42,506 bases of DNA from Chitinophagales bacterium (GCA_017303455.1 JAFLBM010000030.1:1-42506); one strand, 5' to 3'. Positions 25,388 to 33,269 are shown, numbered from the stretch's first letter. Notes: a model not told the origin generated them from the sequence alone. Translations and numbers: made by a program.

Positions 25388-25406
25388 ACCCGATCAGCTA
25401 TCTTTG
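25376..25406 (+). promoter_or_regulatory. Promoter in front of the Cys-rich leader ORF
   Basis: TTG (25376-25378), a 20-bp spacer and TATCTTTG (25399-25406) match the Bacteroidota consensus exactly. The box ends five bases before the ATG at 25412, so the leader ORF would be translated from the very 5' end of the transcript. Confidence 0.65.
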
Positions 25407-25411
25407 AATCA

Positions 25412-25471
25412 ATGAACAACTTCCTCTCCTATAACCGTTGTTGTTGCTGTTGTCCCCTGTTGACAGCATAA
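25412..25471 (+). CDS. Cys-rich leader peptide upstream of cysS (candidate)
   Basis: ATG at 25412 and TAA at 25469-25471 encode 19 residues, MNNFLSYNRCCCCCPLLTA. Five consecutive Cys codons (TGT TGT TGC TGT TGT, 25439-25453) lie about 120 bp upstream of the cysteinyl-tRNA synthetase gene. By analogy with amino-acid leader peptides, ribosomes would stall here when Cys-tRNA is scarce and change folding or transcription of the cysS leader. A TGCTGT/ACAGCA stem (25445-25450 with 25463-25468) overlaps the Cys codons. The competing explanation is that the TTG-rich tract is the -33 region of a second promoter (TTG 25450-25452, TACTTTTG 25476-25483). Confidence 0.6.
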   Translation: MNNFLSYNRCCCCCPLLTA

Positions 25472-25475
25472 TTGC

Positions 25476-25483
25476 TACTTTTG
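25476..25483 (+). promoter_or_regulatory. Possible second cysS promoter -7 box
   Basis: TACTTTTG fits TAnnTTTG. TTG at 25450-25452 is 23 bp upstream, at the long end of the accepted spacing. If used, the transcript would begin after the leader ORF and bypass it. Confidence 0.4.
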
Positions 25484-25558
25484 CCGCATTCCGGCAGTTT
25501 GATTAACTAATTACAATTTTCAATAAGCTGACCAGCAAGGAGGGTACTCCTGTAGCTG
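25482..25558 (+). promoter_or_regulatory. cysS leader hairpins (candidate attenuator structures)
   Basis: Stem 1 is TGCCG/CGGCA (25482-25486 with 25492-25496), followed by a T-containing tail. Stem 2 is CAGC plus AGGAG paired with CTCCT plus GCTG (25533-25558), ending 14 bases before the cysS ATG. Either could be the regulated element downstream of the Cys-codon stall; folding has not been computed. Confidence 0.35.
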
Positions 25559-25572
25559 AAAAAATAAAGGAT

Positions 25573-27066
25573 ATGAGCGATTTAAAAGTCTATAATTCAT
25601 ACAGCAGGCAAAAAGAAGTTTTTACACCCATTACTCCCGGTCATGTCGGCATGTATGTGTGCGGACCCACCGTGAGCGGTGAAAGTCATCTCGGGCATGC
25701 AAGGCCGTATATAACCTTTGATGTGGTTTACCGGTATTTGCAGTATCTCGGTTACAAGGTCCGGTATGTACGCAATATTACCGATGCCGGGCATTTTGAA
25801 GAAGAGGGAAGAGAAGCAGAAGATAAGATCTCAAAAAAAGCCGTACTGGAAAAACTGGAGCCGATGGAACTGGTGCAGAAATACACCAACCTTTTTCATT
25901 GGGCCATGGAGCAATTCAATACCGTTCCGCCGTCTATTGAACCTACTGCTACGGGTCATATCGTGGAGCAGATCGAAATGATCAAACAAATAATTGAAGC
26001 AGGATTTGCCTATGAAGTGAACGGCTCTGTTTATTTTGATGTAAAGAAATATGCTGCCACGCATGATTACGGTAAACTCAGTGGCCGGGTAATTGATGAC
26101 CTGCTGGAAACAACCCGTGAACTGGAAGGCCAGGAAGAAAAAAAGGACCGGGCTGATTTTGCATTATGGAAAAGTGCGGCCCCGGAACATATCATGCGCT
26201 GGCAAAGCCCCTGGGGTGTGGGTTTTCCCGGCTGGCATATTGAGTGCTCGGCGATGGCCACCAAATACCTCGGTGCACAGTTTGATATACATGGAGGTGG
26301 CATGGACCTGTTGTTCCCGCACCATGAAAGTGAGATCGCACAAAGCACCATCTGCAATCATGCAGCGCCGGTGCGTTACTGGATTCATAATAACATGATC
26401 ACCATCAACGGCCGCAAGATGGGCAAGAGTTATAACAATGTGATCAAACTAACGGAACTGTTCAGCGGTAACCACCCGATCCTGGAAAAAGCCTTTCACC
26501 CGATGACGATCCGCTTTTTCATCCTGCAAACACATTACCGCAGTACGCTTGATTTCAGTAATGAAGCACTGGTGGCAGCAGAAAAAGGATTAAAGCGTTT
26601 ATGGGATGCCTATGAAAAGCTACAGGCTATAAACTATGAGTCAAGGGAAGAAGGACCCGGTACAGAACTGGAAGAGAAACTAAAAAAACTGGTCGCTGAA
26701 TTTCCTGAATTCATGAATGATGATTTCAGCACGGCGAAAGTGCTGGCAAATATGTTTGAGATCGTGCCGGTGATCAATTCGGTGAAAGATAAGATCATCC
26801 CGGTGGGTGCTTTGTCAGCAGAAACTTTTAAACTGCTGCAGTCAGCATTCAAAACCTGGCTGGAAGATATATTTGGTTTGAAAGGAGTAACAGAAGCCGA
26901 CAACAGTAAATTACAGGGAGTGATGCAACTGCTGATCGATATCCGCAAAGAAGCGAAGGGCAAAAAAGATTTTGCCACCTCGGATAAGATCAGGAACCAG
27001 CTGGCTGCACTCGGTATCACCTTAAAAGATGAGAAGGGTGGAGAGATGAGCTGGAATATTGACTAA
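25573..27066 (+). CDS. cysS: Cysteinyl-tRNA synthetase
   Basis: Class Ia synthetase charging tRNA-Cys. The protein is 497 residues. Zinc ligand Cys30 is in YVCGPTVSG, the HIGH motif is HLGH (39-42), then GWHIECSAMA and FPHHESEIAQS with the other zinc ligands, and the KMSKS motif is KMGKS. A C-terminal anticodon-binding domain follows from about residue 350. Three ordinary internal Cys-poor regions show no unusual feature. It has a 101-bp leader after the Cys-rich short ORF and is followed after 9 bp by a restriction endonuclease gene, an unexpected neighbour. Confidence 0.97.
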   Translation: MSDLKVYNSYSRQKEVFTPITPGHVGMYVCGPTVSGESHLGHARPYITFDVVYRYLQYLGYKVRYVRNITDAGHFEEEGREAEDKISKKAVLEKLEPMELVQKYTNLFHWAMEQFNTVPPSIEPTATGHIVEQIEMIKQIIEAGFAYEVNGSVYFDVKKYAATHDYGKLSGRVIDDLLETTRELEGQEEKKDRADFALWKSAAPEHIMRWQSPWGVGFPGWHIECSAMATKYLGAQFDIHGGGMDLLFPHHESEIAQSTICNHAAPVRYWIHNNMITINGRKMGKSYNNVIKLTELFSGNHPILEKAFHPMTIRFFILQTHYRSTLDFSNEALVAAEKGLKRLWDAYEKLQAINYESREEGPGTELEEKLKKLVAEFPEFMNDDFSTAKVLANMFEIVPVINSVKDKIIPVGALSAETFKLLQSAFKTWLEDIFGLKGVTEADNSKLQGVMQLLIDIRKEAKGKKDFATSDKIRNQLAALGITLKDEKGGEMSWNID

Positions 27067-27071
27067 ATTTG
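27064..27071 (+). promoter_or_regulatory. Possible -7 box for the restriction gene
   Basis: TAAATTTG overlaps the cysS stop codon and ends four bases before the endonuclease ATG. No TTG is seen at the -33 distance, so it may be chance; read-through from cysS is the alternative. Confidence 0.3.
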
Positions 27072-27075
27072 AAAT

Positions 27076-27759
27076 ATGAATTTTAAGGAAGAGTTTAACA
27101 GTGCCATCACAAGATTATATCCTAATGGATTAGAATGGGATTTGGTGGGAGTTCTGACAAAAAGCTCAAAAGTTTATACTTTATCGTATGACTCTAAGAT
27201 TTTGTCTGGTATTTTTGAGATATTATGTGAACCAGTAATTATAGAAATAGCAGAGCAGAAAGGCTATGAGTTGTTCAAAGGAGTACAAAATCAATATCCA
27301 GAATTTACATTATTTGATCCATCGAAGCCAAATGCAAAAATTGCTGTTGACATTAAATCCACTTACAGGCAAAAACTAAAGAATGGTAATGTCAGGCCTT
27401 TTGCATTTACATTAGGCTCTTACCGCTCGTATCTTCAGGACCCTGCCGGGAAAAAGGGGATTTTATTTCCCTATAGTGATTATTGCGAACATTGGGTTAT
27501 TGGGTTTCTTTACGACAGGAACCTAAAACTAAAAAATATCGAAATAAGGAATATTATTGAAGCGGCGCAATTAGAAGCACCTTATAGTAATATTGAATTT
27601 TTCGTTCAGCATAAACATTTGATTGCCGGTAAAGTAAAGGGGAGTGGAAATACAACGAATATCAGTTCGATTAAAAGCAGCAGTATAGAAGATTTCAGTG
27701 AGGGTAGAGGACCCTTCAATACGAAAGAAGATTTTGAGAACTTCTGGAAAAAATTTTAA
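27076..27759 (+). CDS. EcoRV-like type II restriction endonuclease
   Basis: The 227-residue protein aligns by eye along its length with EcoRV (245 residues): SKILSGIFEILCEPVI, YPEFTLF, KIAVDIKSTYR, EHWVIGFLY, then GSGNTTNISSI and FSEGRGPF. The recognition loop GSGNTTNI, which reads GATATC in EcoRV, is kept, so GATATC is the likely target. The catalytic set is Asp92 and Lys94 (VDIK), but the first acidic residue is Glu76 (YPEF) where EcoRV has Asp74 (YPDF). That may lower or alter activity. The C-terminal 20 or so residues of EcoRV are missing. It is followed after 9 bp by the matching methyltransferase. The AT-rich codons differ from cysS and suggest transfer. Confidence 0.92.
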   Translation: MNFKEEFNSAITRLYPNGLEWDLVGVLTKSSKVYTLSYDSKILSGIFEILCEPVIIEIAEQKGYELFKGVQNQYPEFTLFDPSKPNAKIAVDIKSTYRQKLKNGNVRPFAFTLGSYRSYLQDPAGKKGILFPYSDYCEHWVIGFLYDRNLKLKNIEIRNIIEAAQLEAPYSNIEFFVQHKHLIAGKVKGSGNTTNISSIKSSSIEDFSEGRGPFNTKEDFENFWKKF

Positions 27760-27768
27760 ATTTAGCTA

Positions 27769-28650
27769 ATGAGTTTTTTGCCCCGAAATATTATCAAAAT
27801 TGATGTGCCACCAATCAAATGCCAGGGGATAAAAACAAAACTGGTAAAATTCATTTCACAAAATATTCAATGGACCGGTGAGGGAAAATGGATAGAACCT
27901 TTCCTGGGGTCGGGGGTTGTTGCATTTAACATCAGGCCAGAAAGAGCCTTACTGGCAGATACTAATAAACATATAATTAGTTTTTATAGGGGTATACAGT
28001 GCGGGGACATTAATAAACATACAGTCAGGCAAGTGCTTGAAGTGATGGGTGCACAGTTATCTAAAGGAGGGGTTGATTATTATTATGAAATTCGGAAGAG
28101 GTTTAATGAATCAGCCAGTCCTTTTGATTTTCTTTTTTTGAATCGGTCTTGTTTTAATGGATTAATGCGCTTTAACGGTAAGGGAAAATTTAATGTCCCA
28201 TTTGGACATAAGCCACAGCGTTTTTCTAAGGCTTACATTACAAAGATTGTAAACCAGGTAAACGCAATTGCTGAAATAATTAAAGGACGGGATTGGGAAT
28301 TTGTCGTTTCGGATTGGGAAGAAACACTGACACTGGCACAATTTGGTGATTTCGTTTATTTAGACCCACCTTATATTGGCAGGCATGCTGATTATTTTAA
28401 TACATGGGATAATGATGATGCAATAAAATTGTCTGAAGTAGCTGCAGCCCTCCCGTGTGAATATGCCTTATCTATGTGGTTAGAAAACCAATATAGAAGA
28501 AATACACATGTAGATGAACACTGGCAAGATACAAAGCTGGTCACCTTTGACCATTTTTATCATATTGGATCCACAGAATCACTAAGGAATTCTATAACTG
28601 AAGCTCTGCTGCTTAAAATCCCAATGGGAAGCAAAGTAGAAGCTGTATAG
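27769..28650 (+). CDS. EcoRV-like adenine-N6 DNA methyltransferase
   Basis: The 293-residue D12/Dam-class enzyme is most like M.EcoRV: VPPIKCQGIKTKLV at the start, the SAM motif PFLGSG (44-49), FLFLNRSCFNGLMRFNGKG, and the catalytic DPPY (199-202) in YLDPPYIGRHADYF. It should methylate adenine in GATATC and protect the host from the adjacent nuclease. Order is endonuclease then methyltransferase on one strand; no controller (C) protein gene is visible. The two genes form a complete, compact system inserted between cysS and the fasciclin gene. Confidence 0.94.
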   Translation: MSFLPRNIIKIDVPPIKCQGIKTKLVKFISQNIQWTGEGKWIEPFLGSGVVAFNIRPERALLADTNKHIISFYRGIQCGDINKHTVRQVLEVMGAQLSKGGVDYYYEIRKRFNESASPFDFLFLNRSCFNGLMRFNGKGKFNVPFGHKPQRFSKAYITKIVNQVNAIAEIIKGRDWEFVVSDWEETLTLAQFGDFVYLDPPYIGRHADYFNTWDNDDAIKLSEVAAALPCEYALSMWLENQYRRNTHVDEHWQDTKLVTFDHFYHIGSTESLRNSITEALLLKIPMGSKVEAV

Positions 28651-28710
28651 TTTTTAACCCAAAGATTATAGCTGTTTTCCTTAAACAAACTCACCCTTTC
28701 ACTGCTACGA

Positions 28711-28742
28711 TTCACTCCCCGTATACGGTGGTTCACTCCCCG
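28711..28742 (+). promoter_or_regulatory. Direct repeat operator, candidate LytTR-type binding site
   Basis: TTCACTCCCCG occurs at 28711-28721 and again at 28732-28742, start-to-start distance 21 bp (two helical turns), the geometry of LytTR-family sites. Each repeat runs into a small palindrome (CCGTATACGG and CCGGTGAGTACCGG). A weak -7-like box TGTTTTTG lies at 28762-28769, 19 bp after the second repeat, where an activator would replace a -33 element. A LytTR regulator is encoded at 30894. Confidence 0.6.
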
Positions 28743-28797
28743 GTGAGTACCGGAAGCTTTTTGTTTTTGTCATTTACTTAAACAAAACAATTTAACT

Positions 28798-29757
28798 ATG
28801 GAACTCAAAAAAATTTTCCGTCAAACAGGTCTTATCATGGCCTTAAGCATACCCGTTGTATTTACCAGTTGTGATAAAGACGATGATCCTCCGGTTGATA
28901 ATACGATTACCGGTGTGGTGGTGGCCGCTGGCGATTTCAGTACGCTGGAAGCAGCCGTGTTGAAAGCTAATTTAAAAGGCACACTGAGTGGCGCAGGCCC
29001 TTTCACGGTGTTTGCTCCCGATAATGCCGCTTTTGCAGCAGCAGGTATTGACCAGGCCGCATTGAATGCATTAACACCGGCACAGGTATCCAATATTCTT
29101 CTTTATCATACACTGGGTGCCAAAGTGGTGGCAGCCGATGTGCCCGCCGGCCCCAATGCCAAAGTAACTACCGCCAGTGGTGATTCTGTATTTGTAACTA
29201 AAAACGGTAGCGGTGTTTTTGTAAATGGTATCCAGGTTACACAAGCTGATATCAGCGCTTCCAATGGTGTGATCCACCGTATTGGCCGGGTACTGACTCC
29301 CCCGGCTGGTAATATTGTACAAACAGCAACTGCTGCCGGGTTGGATTCGTTAGTAAAAGCAGTATTACGGGCTACCAATGGTCCCGGTGGTGACCCATCA
29401 TTAGCAGGTACCTTAAGTTCAGCAACGCTTACGGTGTTTGCACCTACGAATGCAGCATTTACTCAATTGCTGGGAGCTTTAAGTCTTTCAAAAATTGATG
29501 ATATTCCAATGGCTACTTTGCTGGCTGTATTGCGGTACCATGTAAGAGGCGGCAGAGCTTTCTCTTCTGACCTGGCCAATGGCAACCTGGCTATGCTGGC
29601 CGGTGGCAATACAACGATCAACCTGACCAATGGAACAGGAGGCGGCCCGACAATTACCGGGAATGGTAACGGAGCCAACCGGTCAAATATTACGGCCACG
29701 AACATTGTATGCCGTAATGGTGTTGTACACCTTATCGACAGAGTTTTAATACCCTAA
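28798..29757 (+). CDS. Fasciclin (FAS1) domain lipoprotein, two domains
   Basis: The 319-residue protein has a lipoprotein signal (LSIPVVFTSCDKDDD). Two FAS1 domains follow, about residues 35-165 and 170-317. Each carries the typical FTVFAPDNAAF/LTVFAPTNAAF, a YHTLGA/YHVRGG segment and a closing NGVIHRIGRVL/NGVVHLIDRVL. FAS1 proteins mediate surface adhesion or polymer interaction. It is preceded by the 11-bp direct repeat and followed by the LytS/LytTR pair, suggesting it is a target of that system. Confidence 0.92.
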   Translation: MELKKIFRQTGLIMALSIPVVFTSCDKDDDPPVDNTITGVVVAAGDFSTLEAAVLKANLKGTLSGAGPFTVFAPDNAAFAAAGIDQAALNALTPAQVSNILLYHTLGAKVVAADVPAGPNAKVTTASGDSVFVTKNGSGVFVNGIQVTQADISASNGVIHRIGRVLTPPAGNIVQTATAAGLDSLVKAVLRATNGPGGDPSLAGTLSSATLTVFAPTNAAFTQLLGALSLSKIDDIPMATLLAVLRYHVRGGRAFSSDLANGNLAMLAGGNTTINLTNGTGGGPTITGNGNGANRSNITATNIVCRNGVVHLIDRVLIP

Positions 29758-29845
29758 CGCATTGCTATAACCAGGTACCCCCTCTGAAAAACCTTTGTCC
29801 CGTCCCGGCCATTACCGGGGCGGGACTTACTTAAAGGAATGATAT

Positions 29846-30874
29846 ATGTTCAGTCACCGCTACAGATACCTGTTCATCCTGTTGCTCTCGCTGTATACAT
29901 TTATGAATACGGCGCTCTGCAATGTGTATCATTATTTTGATATTGATATTGAATGGTATTATGCGCTGCTGACGATCACCGGCATTACTTTTCTTACCTG
30001 GGAAGGCAACCGGCTCATCAAACCCTGGTTCAAAAAAAGATTCCTGAATGCAAAGACCAAGATCCGGTTCCTGGCTTTCTTCTTTTTTGCAGGGAACTTT
30101 GTGGCATTAGCAGCCGCTGTGCTGGTGGTCTATGTTGTTGGTAATATCCTGCACGGGTACAGCTGGCAGGAAAACAGCAACCCGCTTAAGCTTAATATCA
30201 TTTATGCCAGCCTGATCAACCTGTTTTTTCATTTGCTCAATGCTATCCTGTTCTTCTTCCGGGAATACCGGAGGCAATGGGCCGAGGCAGAAGAATTGCG
30301 GCGCAACAGTTCGCAGGCACAGATGCAACTGATCAAAAGCCAGATCAACCCGCATTTCCTGTTCAATAACCTGAATGTGTTGTCGGGTATGGTGATCAAA
30401 GACAACCCCGAAGCCAATCATTTTATTGAAGAATTCTCCAAGGTTTACCGCTATATCTTAAACAACCAGGAAAAAGAACTGGTGGAGCTGCGGTCGGAAC
30501 TGGAATTTATTCAACCCTATCTTTTTTTATTACAGAAAAGGTTTGACCAGGGATTAACGGTGGCCATCAATATTCCTGATCATTATAAAACCTGGCATGT
30601 GGTGCCGGCGGCCCTGCAAATGCTGATCGAAAATGCGATCAAACACAATATTGTTTCCCGCAATAAACCATTACATATTGATATCCATACCAATGGTGCC
30701 CAAACCCTGGTGGTGAAGAATAATTTGCAGCCCCGGCAGGTGGTGGAGCCTTCTACTAAAATAGGGTTGCAAAATATTATGAAGCGGTATGAACTGATCA
30801 GCGGCCGGAATGTTATAGTAAGGCAAACGGAAGTAATGTTTGAGGTAACCCTGCCCTTGCTGAATCTTAATTAA
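29846..30874 (+). CDS. LytS/YehU-type membrane sensor histidine kinase
   Basis: The 342-residue protein has four N-terminal membrane helices (about residues 5-145). A His_kinase domain then shows QINPHFLFNNLNVLSG (phospho-accepting His), a region ELEFIQPYLFLLQKRF and an N box ALQMLIENAIKHN; the last G box is GLQNIMKRY. The input domain has no known ligand site, so the signal is unknown. It overlaps no gene and is 19 bp upstream of its response regulator, with which it is clearly cotranscribed. Confidence 0.92.
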   Translation: MFSHRYRYLFILLLSLYTFMNTALCNVYHYFDIDIEWYYALLTITGITFLTWEGNRLIKPWFKKRFLNAKTKIRFLAFFFFAGNFVALAAAVLVVYVVGNILHGYSWQENSNPLKLNIIYASLINLFFHLLNAILFFFREYRRQWAEAEELRRNSSQAQMQLIKSQINPHFLFNNLNVLSGMVIKDNPEANHFIEEFSKVYRYILNNQEKELVELRSELEFIQPYLFLLQKRFDQGLTVAINIPDHYKTWHVVPAALQMLIENAIKHNIVSRNKPLHIDIHTNGAQTLVVKNNLQPRQVVEPSTKIGLQNIMKRYELISGRNVIVRQTEVMFEVTLPLLNLN

Positions 30875-30893
30875 CCAACTATCTTATCCAGCT

Positions 30894-31646
30894 ATGAAAG
30901 TGATCATTGTTGAAGATGAACAACTGGCGGCTGAGCGATTGCAAACCCTGCTGAAAGAGTATGACCCTGCTGTGGAAGTACTGGCCTGCCTCGAAAGCAT
31001 TGAAGAAACGGTGCAGTATCTCAGGCATCGTCCGCATCCAGATCTCTTGTTACTCGATATTCATTTATCCGACGGGCACAGCTTTGAAATATTTAAACAG
31101 GTAAGTTATAACAGGCCGGTGATCTTTACCACAGCTTATGACCAGTATGCACTGGATGCTTTCAAAATGTTCAGTATTGATTATATCTTAAAACCGGTAA
31201 CGCTGGAAGCACTCGGTACGGCCCTCAATAAATTCAGGTCTTTATCGGTTTCCTTTTCCGCCGTTGATTTTAATAAACTGATGCCCGAATGGCAGCACAG
31301 CCGGTATAAAAAACGGTTCCTGGGTAAAGTAGGGCAGCGTTTATTTTTTATTGACAGCACCAACATCGCTTTTTTCCAGGCCGATAATAAAATCGTTCAC
31401 CTGGTGGATACGGAAGGTAACCGCTACCTCGTGGATCATACGCTGGAACGATTAGAAGAACAATTGGACCCGCAATATTTCTTTCGGCTCAACAGGCGAT
31501 TTATCGTTAACATCAATGCCATTCAACAGGTGAAGCCTTATTATAACAGCCGGTTAAAACTATCAGTAAAAGGCGCACCACAGGCCGAAGAGATGGTCAT
31601 CAGCCGGGACCGGGTGGCGGAGTTTAAATTATGGGCCGAAGCTTAA
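30894..31646 (+). CDS. LytTR-family response regulator
   Basis: The 250-residue DNA-binding regulator has a receiver domain (1-120) with the acidic pocket VEDE, phospho-acceptor Asp55 in LLLDIHLSD, Thr in FTTAYD and Lys in YILKPV. A LytTR domain follows (about 145-250) with FFRLNRRFIVNINAI. LytTR domains bind two direct repeats about 21 bp apart. The matching site upstream of the fasciclin gene makes that gene, and perhaps this operon, its regulon. It is followed by a hairpin at 31647. Confidence 0.94.
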   Translation: MKVIIVEDEQLAAERLQTLLKEYDPAVEVLACLESIEETVQYLRHRPHPDLLLLDIHLSDGHSFEIFKQVSYNRPVIFTTAYDQYALDAFKMFSIDYILKPVTLEALGTALNKFRSLSVSFSAVDFNKLMPEWQHSRYKKRFLGKVGQRLFFIDSTNIAFFQADNKIVHLVDTEGNRYLVDHTLERLEEQLDPQYFFRLNRRFIVNINAIQQVKPYYNSRLKLSVKGAPQAEEMVISRDRVAEFKLWAEA

Positions 31647-31679
31647 ATGTGTCTGACACCTCGCAGGTGTCTGACACAT
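31647..31679. repeat. Near-perfect 33-bp palindrome built from GTGTCTGACAC units
   Basis: A 15-nt arm and its complement (one central mismatch) flank a 3-nt loop, starting directly after the regulator stop codon. Each arm contains the 11-mer GTGTCTGACAC, itself a palindrome around T. There is no T run behind it, so it is not a classical terminator; it looks like a dispersed repeat. Confidence 0.7.
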
Positions 31680-31722
31680 AATTACCCCCAATGCTCTATA
31701 TTTATTTTTCATTAGAAAAAAT

Positions 31723-32361
31723 ATGGAGTACATCGCCCACTTATCCAAAGACAAAAAGTTAGGTAAACTGTTAGCCACTGCTGAGCCACACCAGTTAAAG
31801 AAACGGAAGAATATCTGCATCTATCTCTGTGCCTCCATCATGAGCCAGCAACTGAGCACCAAAGTGGCGGATGTGATCTATAAACGGTTCATCGGTTTAT
31901 ACGGGGGCAAGGAACCCACGGCTCAGCAAATCATCGCCACACCTTCAGAACAACTACGGGCCATTGGCCTCAGCAATGCCAAAGTAAGCTATGTAAAAAA
32001 TGTGGCGCAGTTTGAAATTGATTTTGGTATGGACGCCAAAAAGCTGGGCAAGATGAGCAATGAAGAAGTGATCGAATACCTGGTGGTGATCAAGGGAGTG
32101 GGCAGGTGGACCGTGGAAATGTCGCTGATGTTTGCCCTGGGAAGGGAAGATGTATTTGCCATTGATGATCTCGGCATACAAAACGCCATGATCGGTTTAT
32201 ATAAGTTAGACCGCACGGATAAAAAACAATTCAGGGAAGATCTTTTAAGAATATCTGCAAAATGGAGCCCTTACCGCACTTATGCCTGTGTGCATTTATG
32301 GCGCTGGAAGGATAATGTGCCGGTGCAAAAAGTGAAACGGCCAAAGGAGAAGATCAGGTAA
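31723..32361 (+). CDS. HhH-GPD DNA glycosylase, AlkA-like (second copy)
   Basis: The 212-residue protein is of the DNA-3-methyladenine glycosylase II type. The family text is ASIMSQQLSTKVADVI, the helix-hairpin-helix is IKGVGRWTVEMSL, the catalytic Asp is in FAIDDLGIQ, and the end is WSPYRTYACVHLWRW. It is clearly paralogous to the gene at 10355 but diverged (different lengths and loops). Its last 58 bp (32304-32361) have a second, diverged copy at 33429-33486, beyond the Abi_2 gene. The present 3' end may therefore have come in with that gene. Confidence 0.9.
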   Translation: MEYIAHLSKDKKLGKLLATAEPHQLKKRKNICIYLCASIMSQQLSTKVADVIYKRFIGLYGGKEPTAQQIIATPSEQLRAIGLSNAKVSYVKNVAQFEIDFGMDAKKLGKMSNEEVIEYLVVIKGVGRWTVEMSLMFALGREDVFAIDDLGIQNAMIGLYKLDRTDKKQFREDLLRISAKWSPYRTYACVHLWRWKDNVPVQKVKRPKEKIR

Positions 32362-32372
32362 AAAGCTTAAGA

Positions 32373-33269
32373 CTATCTCCAGATAGGCTCACTTCTCCAA
32401 TTTGATACAAAGCCCATTTCTTTTTCCTCAGTGTGTGTACAGGAAACGAGTAAATCCTTTAATCTTTGGTTGAAAGTATTTCCGGGGCTGATAATATGAA
32501 GCATGTATGTCATGCAACTGAGGATGCCGTAAATTTTATTGGTATGGATGGATGTATTGTTTAGAAATGTATATATAGGATTGTTGGGTAATTGAGGAGT
32601 AGTTGTTAAACGACGGTTCCATAAACGACCATGATGCGCACAGATATTCCTTAAATGCGCAAAAGAATGCATCCAGCTTTCTAAGACTATTGGATGCGCC
32701 AGCCCAAATTCCAGGGCTATCTTTTTTTTCTCAGGTCCCATTTTTAAATTTTCAAAAAGCTTGGATAATAATCCCATACTTGATACTTCCAGGCTCATCC
32801 ACGCAGGAGGATTTACAGGCTGAGTATAAGTCTGCTTATAATGTTTAATAAAAGTTTCTGATGACCGGCTGATTTCATCGTAGAGCTTATTCATATCATT
32901 GATAAACCGGTGTTGTTTTTTATACAGGGCAATATTTTCATGCCAATGGCTTCCATAGTTAAGGGCAAAATAATAGATAATTTTTGTGCGTAATGAAATC
33001 TCAATTTTTTCCAAAGCATCAAATACCAATAGCCGGAGTTTTCTGTCAAATACATACAGATCAATGATATCTTCGAAATAAATTGTTTTAATAAAGGGGT
33101 GGTCTTGTTTTGTATTATCCTGAAAGGGGTATGTATAGGCCCGGAGTCTGTAATAACTGATATTTGAAAGGTAATGGGAAGCTTTATGCTCATCTTTGAA
33201 AAGCAACCCTCTCTGCTTTAATAAGGAAATTTGTGCAGGAATGGGGAGTGGTGGTTTTGAAAAATTCAT
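32373..33269 (-). CDS. Abi_2 (AbiD/AbiF-like) abortive infection protein
   Basis: The 298-residue protein matches the Abi_2 family of phage-resistance proteins. Evidence: an N-terminal ISLLKQRGLLF, then YYRLRAYTYPFQ, FDRKLRLLVFDALEKIEISL, and RNICAHHGRLWNR, which carries the HEPN-type RxxxxH motif. HEPN proteins of this type are RNases that arrest infected cells; toxicity is inferred here. It is convergent with the AlkA-like gene (11-bp gap) and is enclosed by the two copies of that gene's 3' end. Its promoter box lies at 33349-33356. Confidence 0.88.
   Translation of the reverse strand: MNFSKPPLPIPAQISLLKQRGLLFKDEHKASHYLSNISYYRLRAYTYPFQDNTKQDHPFIKTIYFEDIIDLYVFDRKLRLLVFDALEKIEISLRTKIIYYFALNYGSHWHENIALYKKQHRFINDMNKLYDEISRSSETFIKHYKQTYTQPVNPPAWMSLEVSSMGLLSKLFENLKMGPEKKKIALEFGLAHPIVLESWMHSFAHLRNICAHHGRLWNRRLTTTPQLPNNPIYTFLNNTSIHTNKIYGILSCMTYMLHIISPGNTFNQRLKDLLVSCTHTEEKEMGFVSNWRSEPIWR

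Noticed and set aside
25441..25453. TTG/TGT triplet tract read as a simple microsatellite
   Set aside because: The tract is short and interrupted (TGC), and reading it as Cys codons of an ORF with a consensus promoter explains more; the promoter alternative is kept as a competing view.
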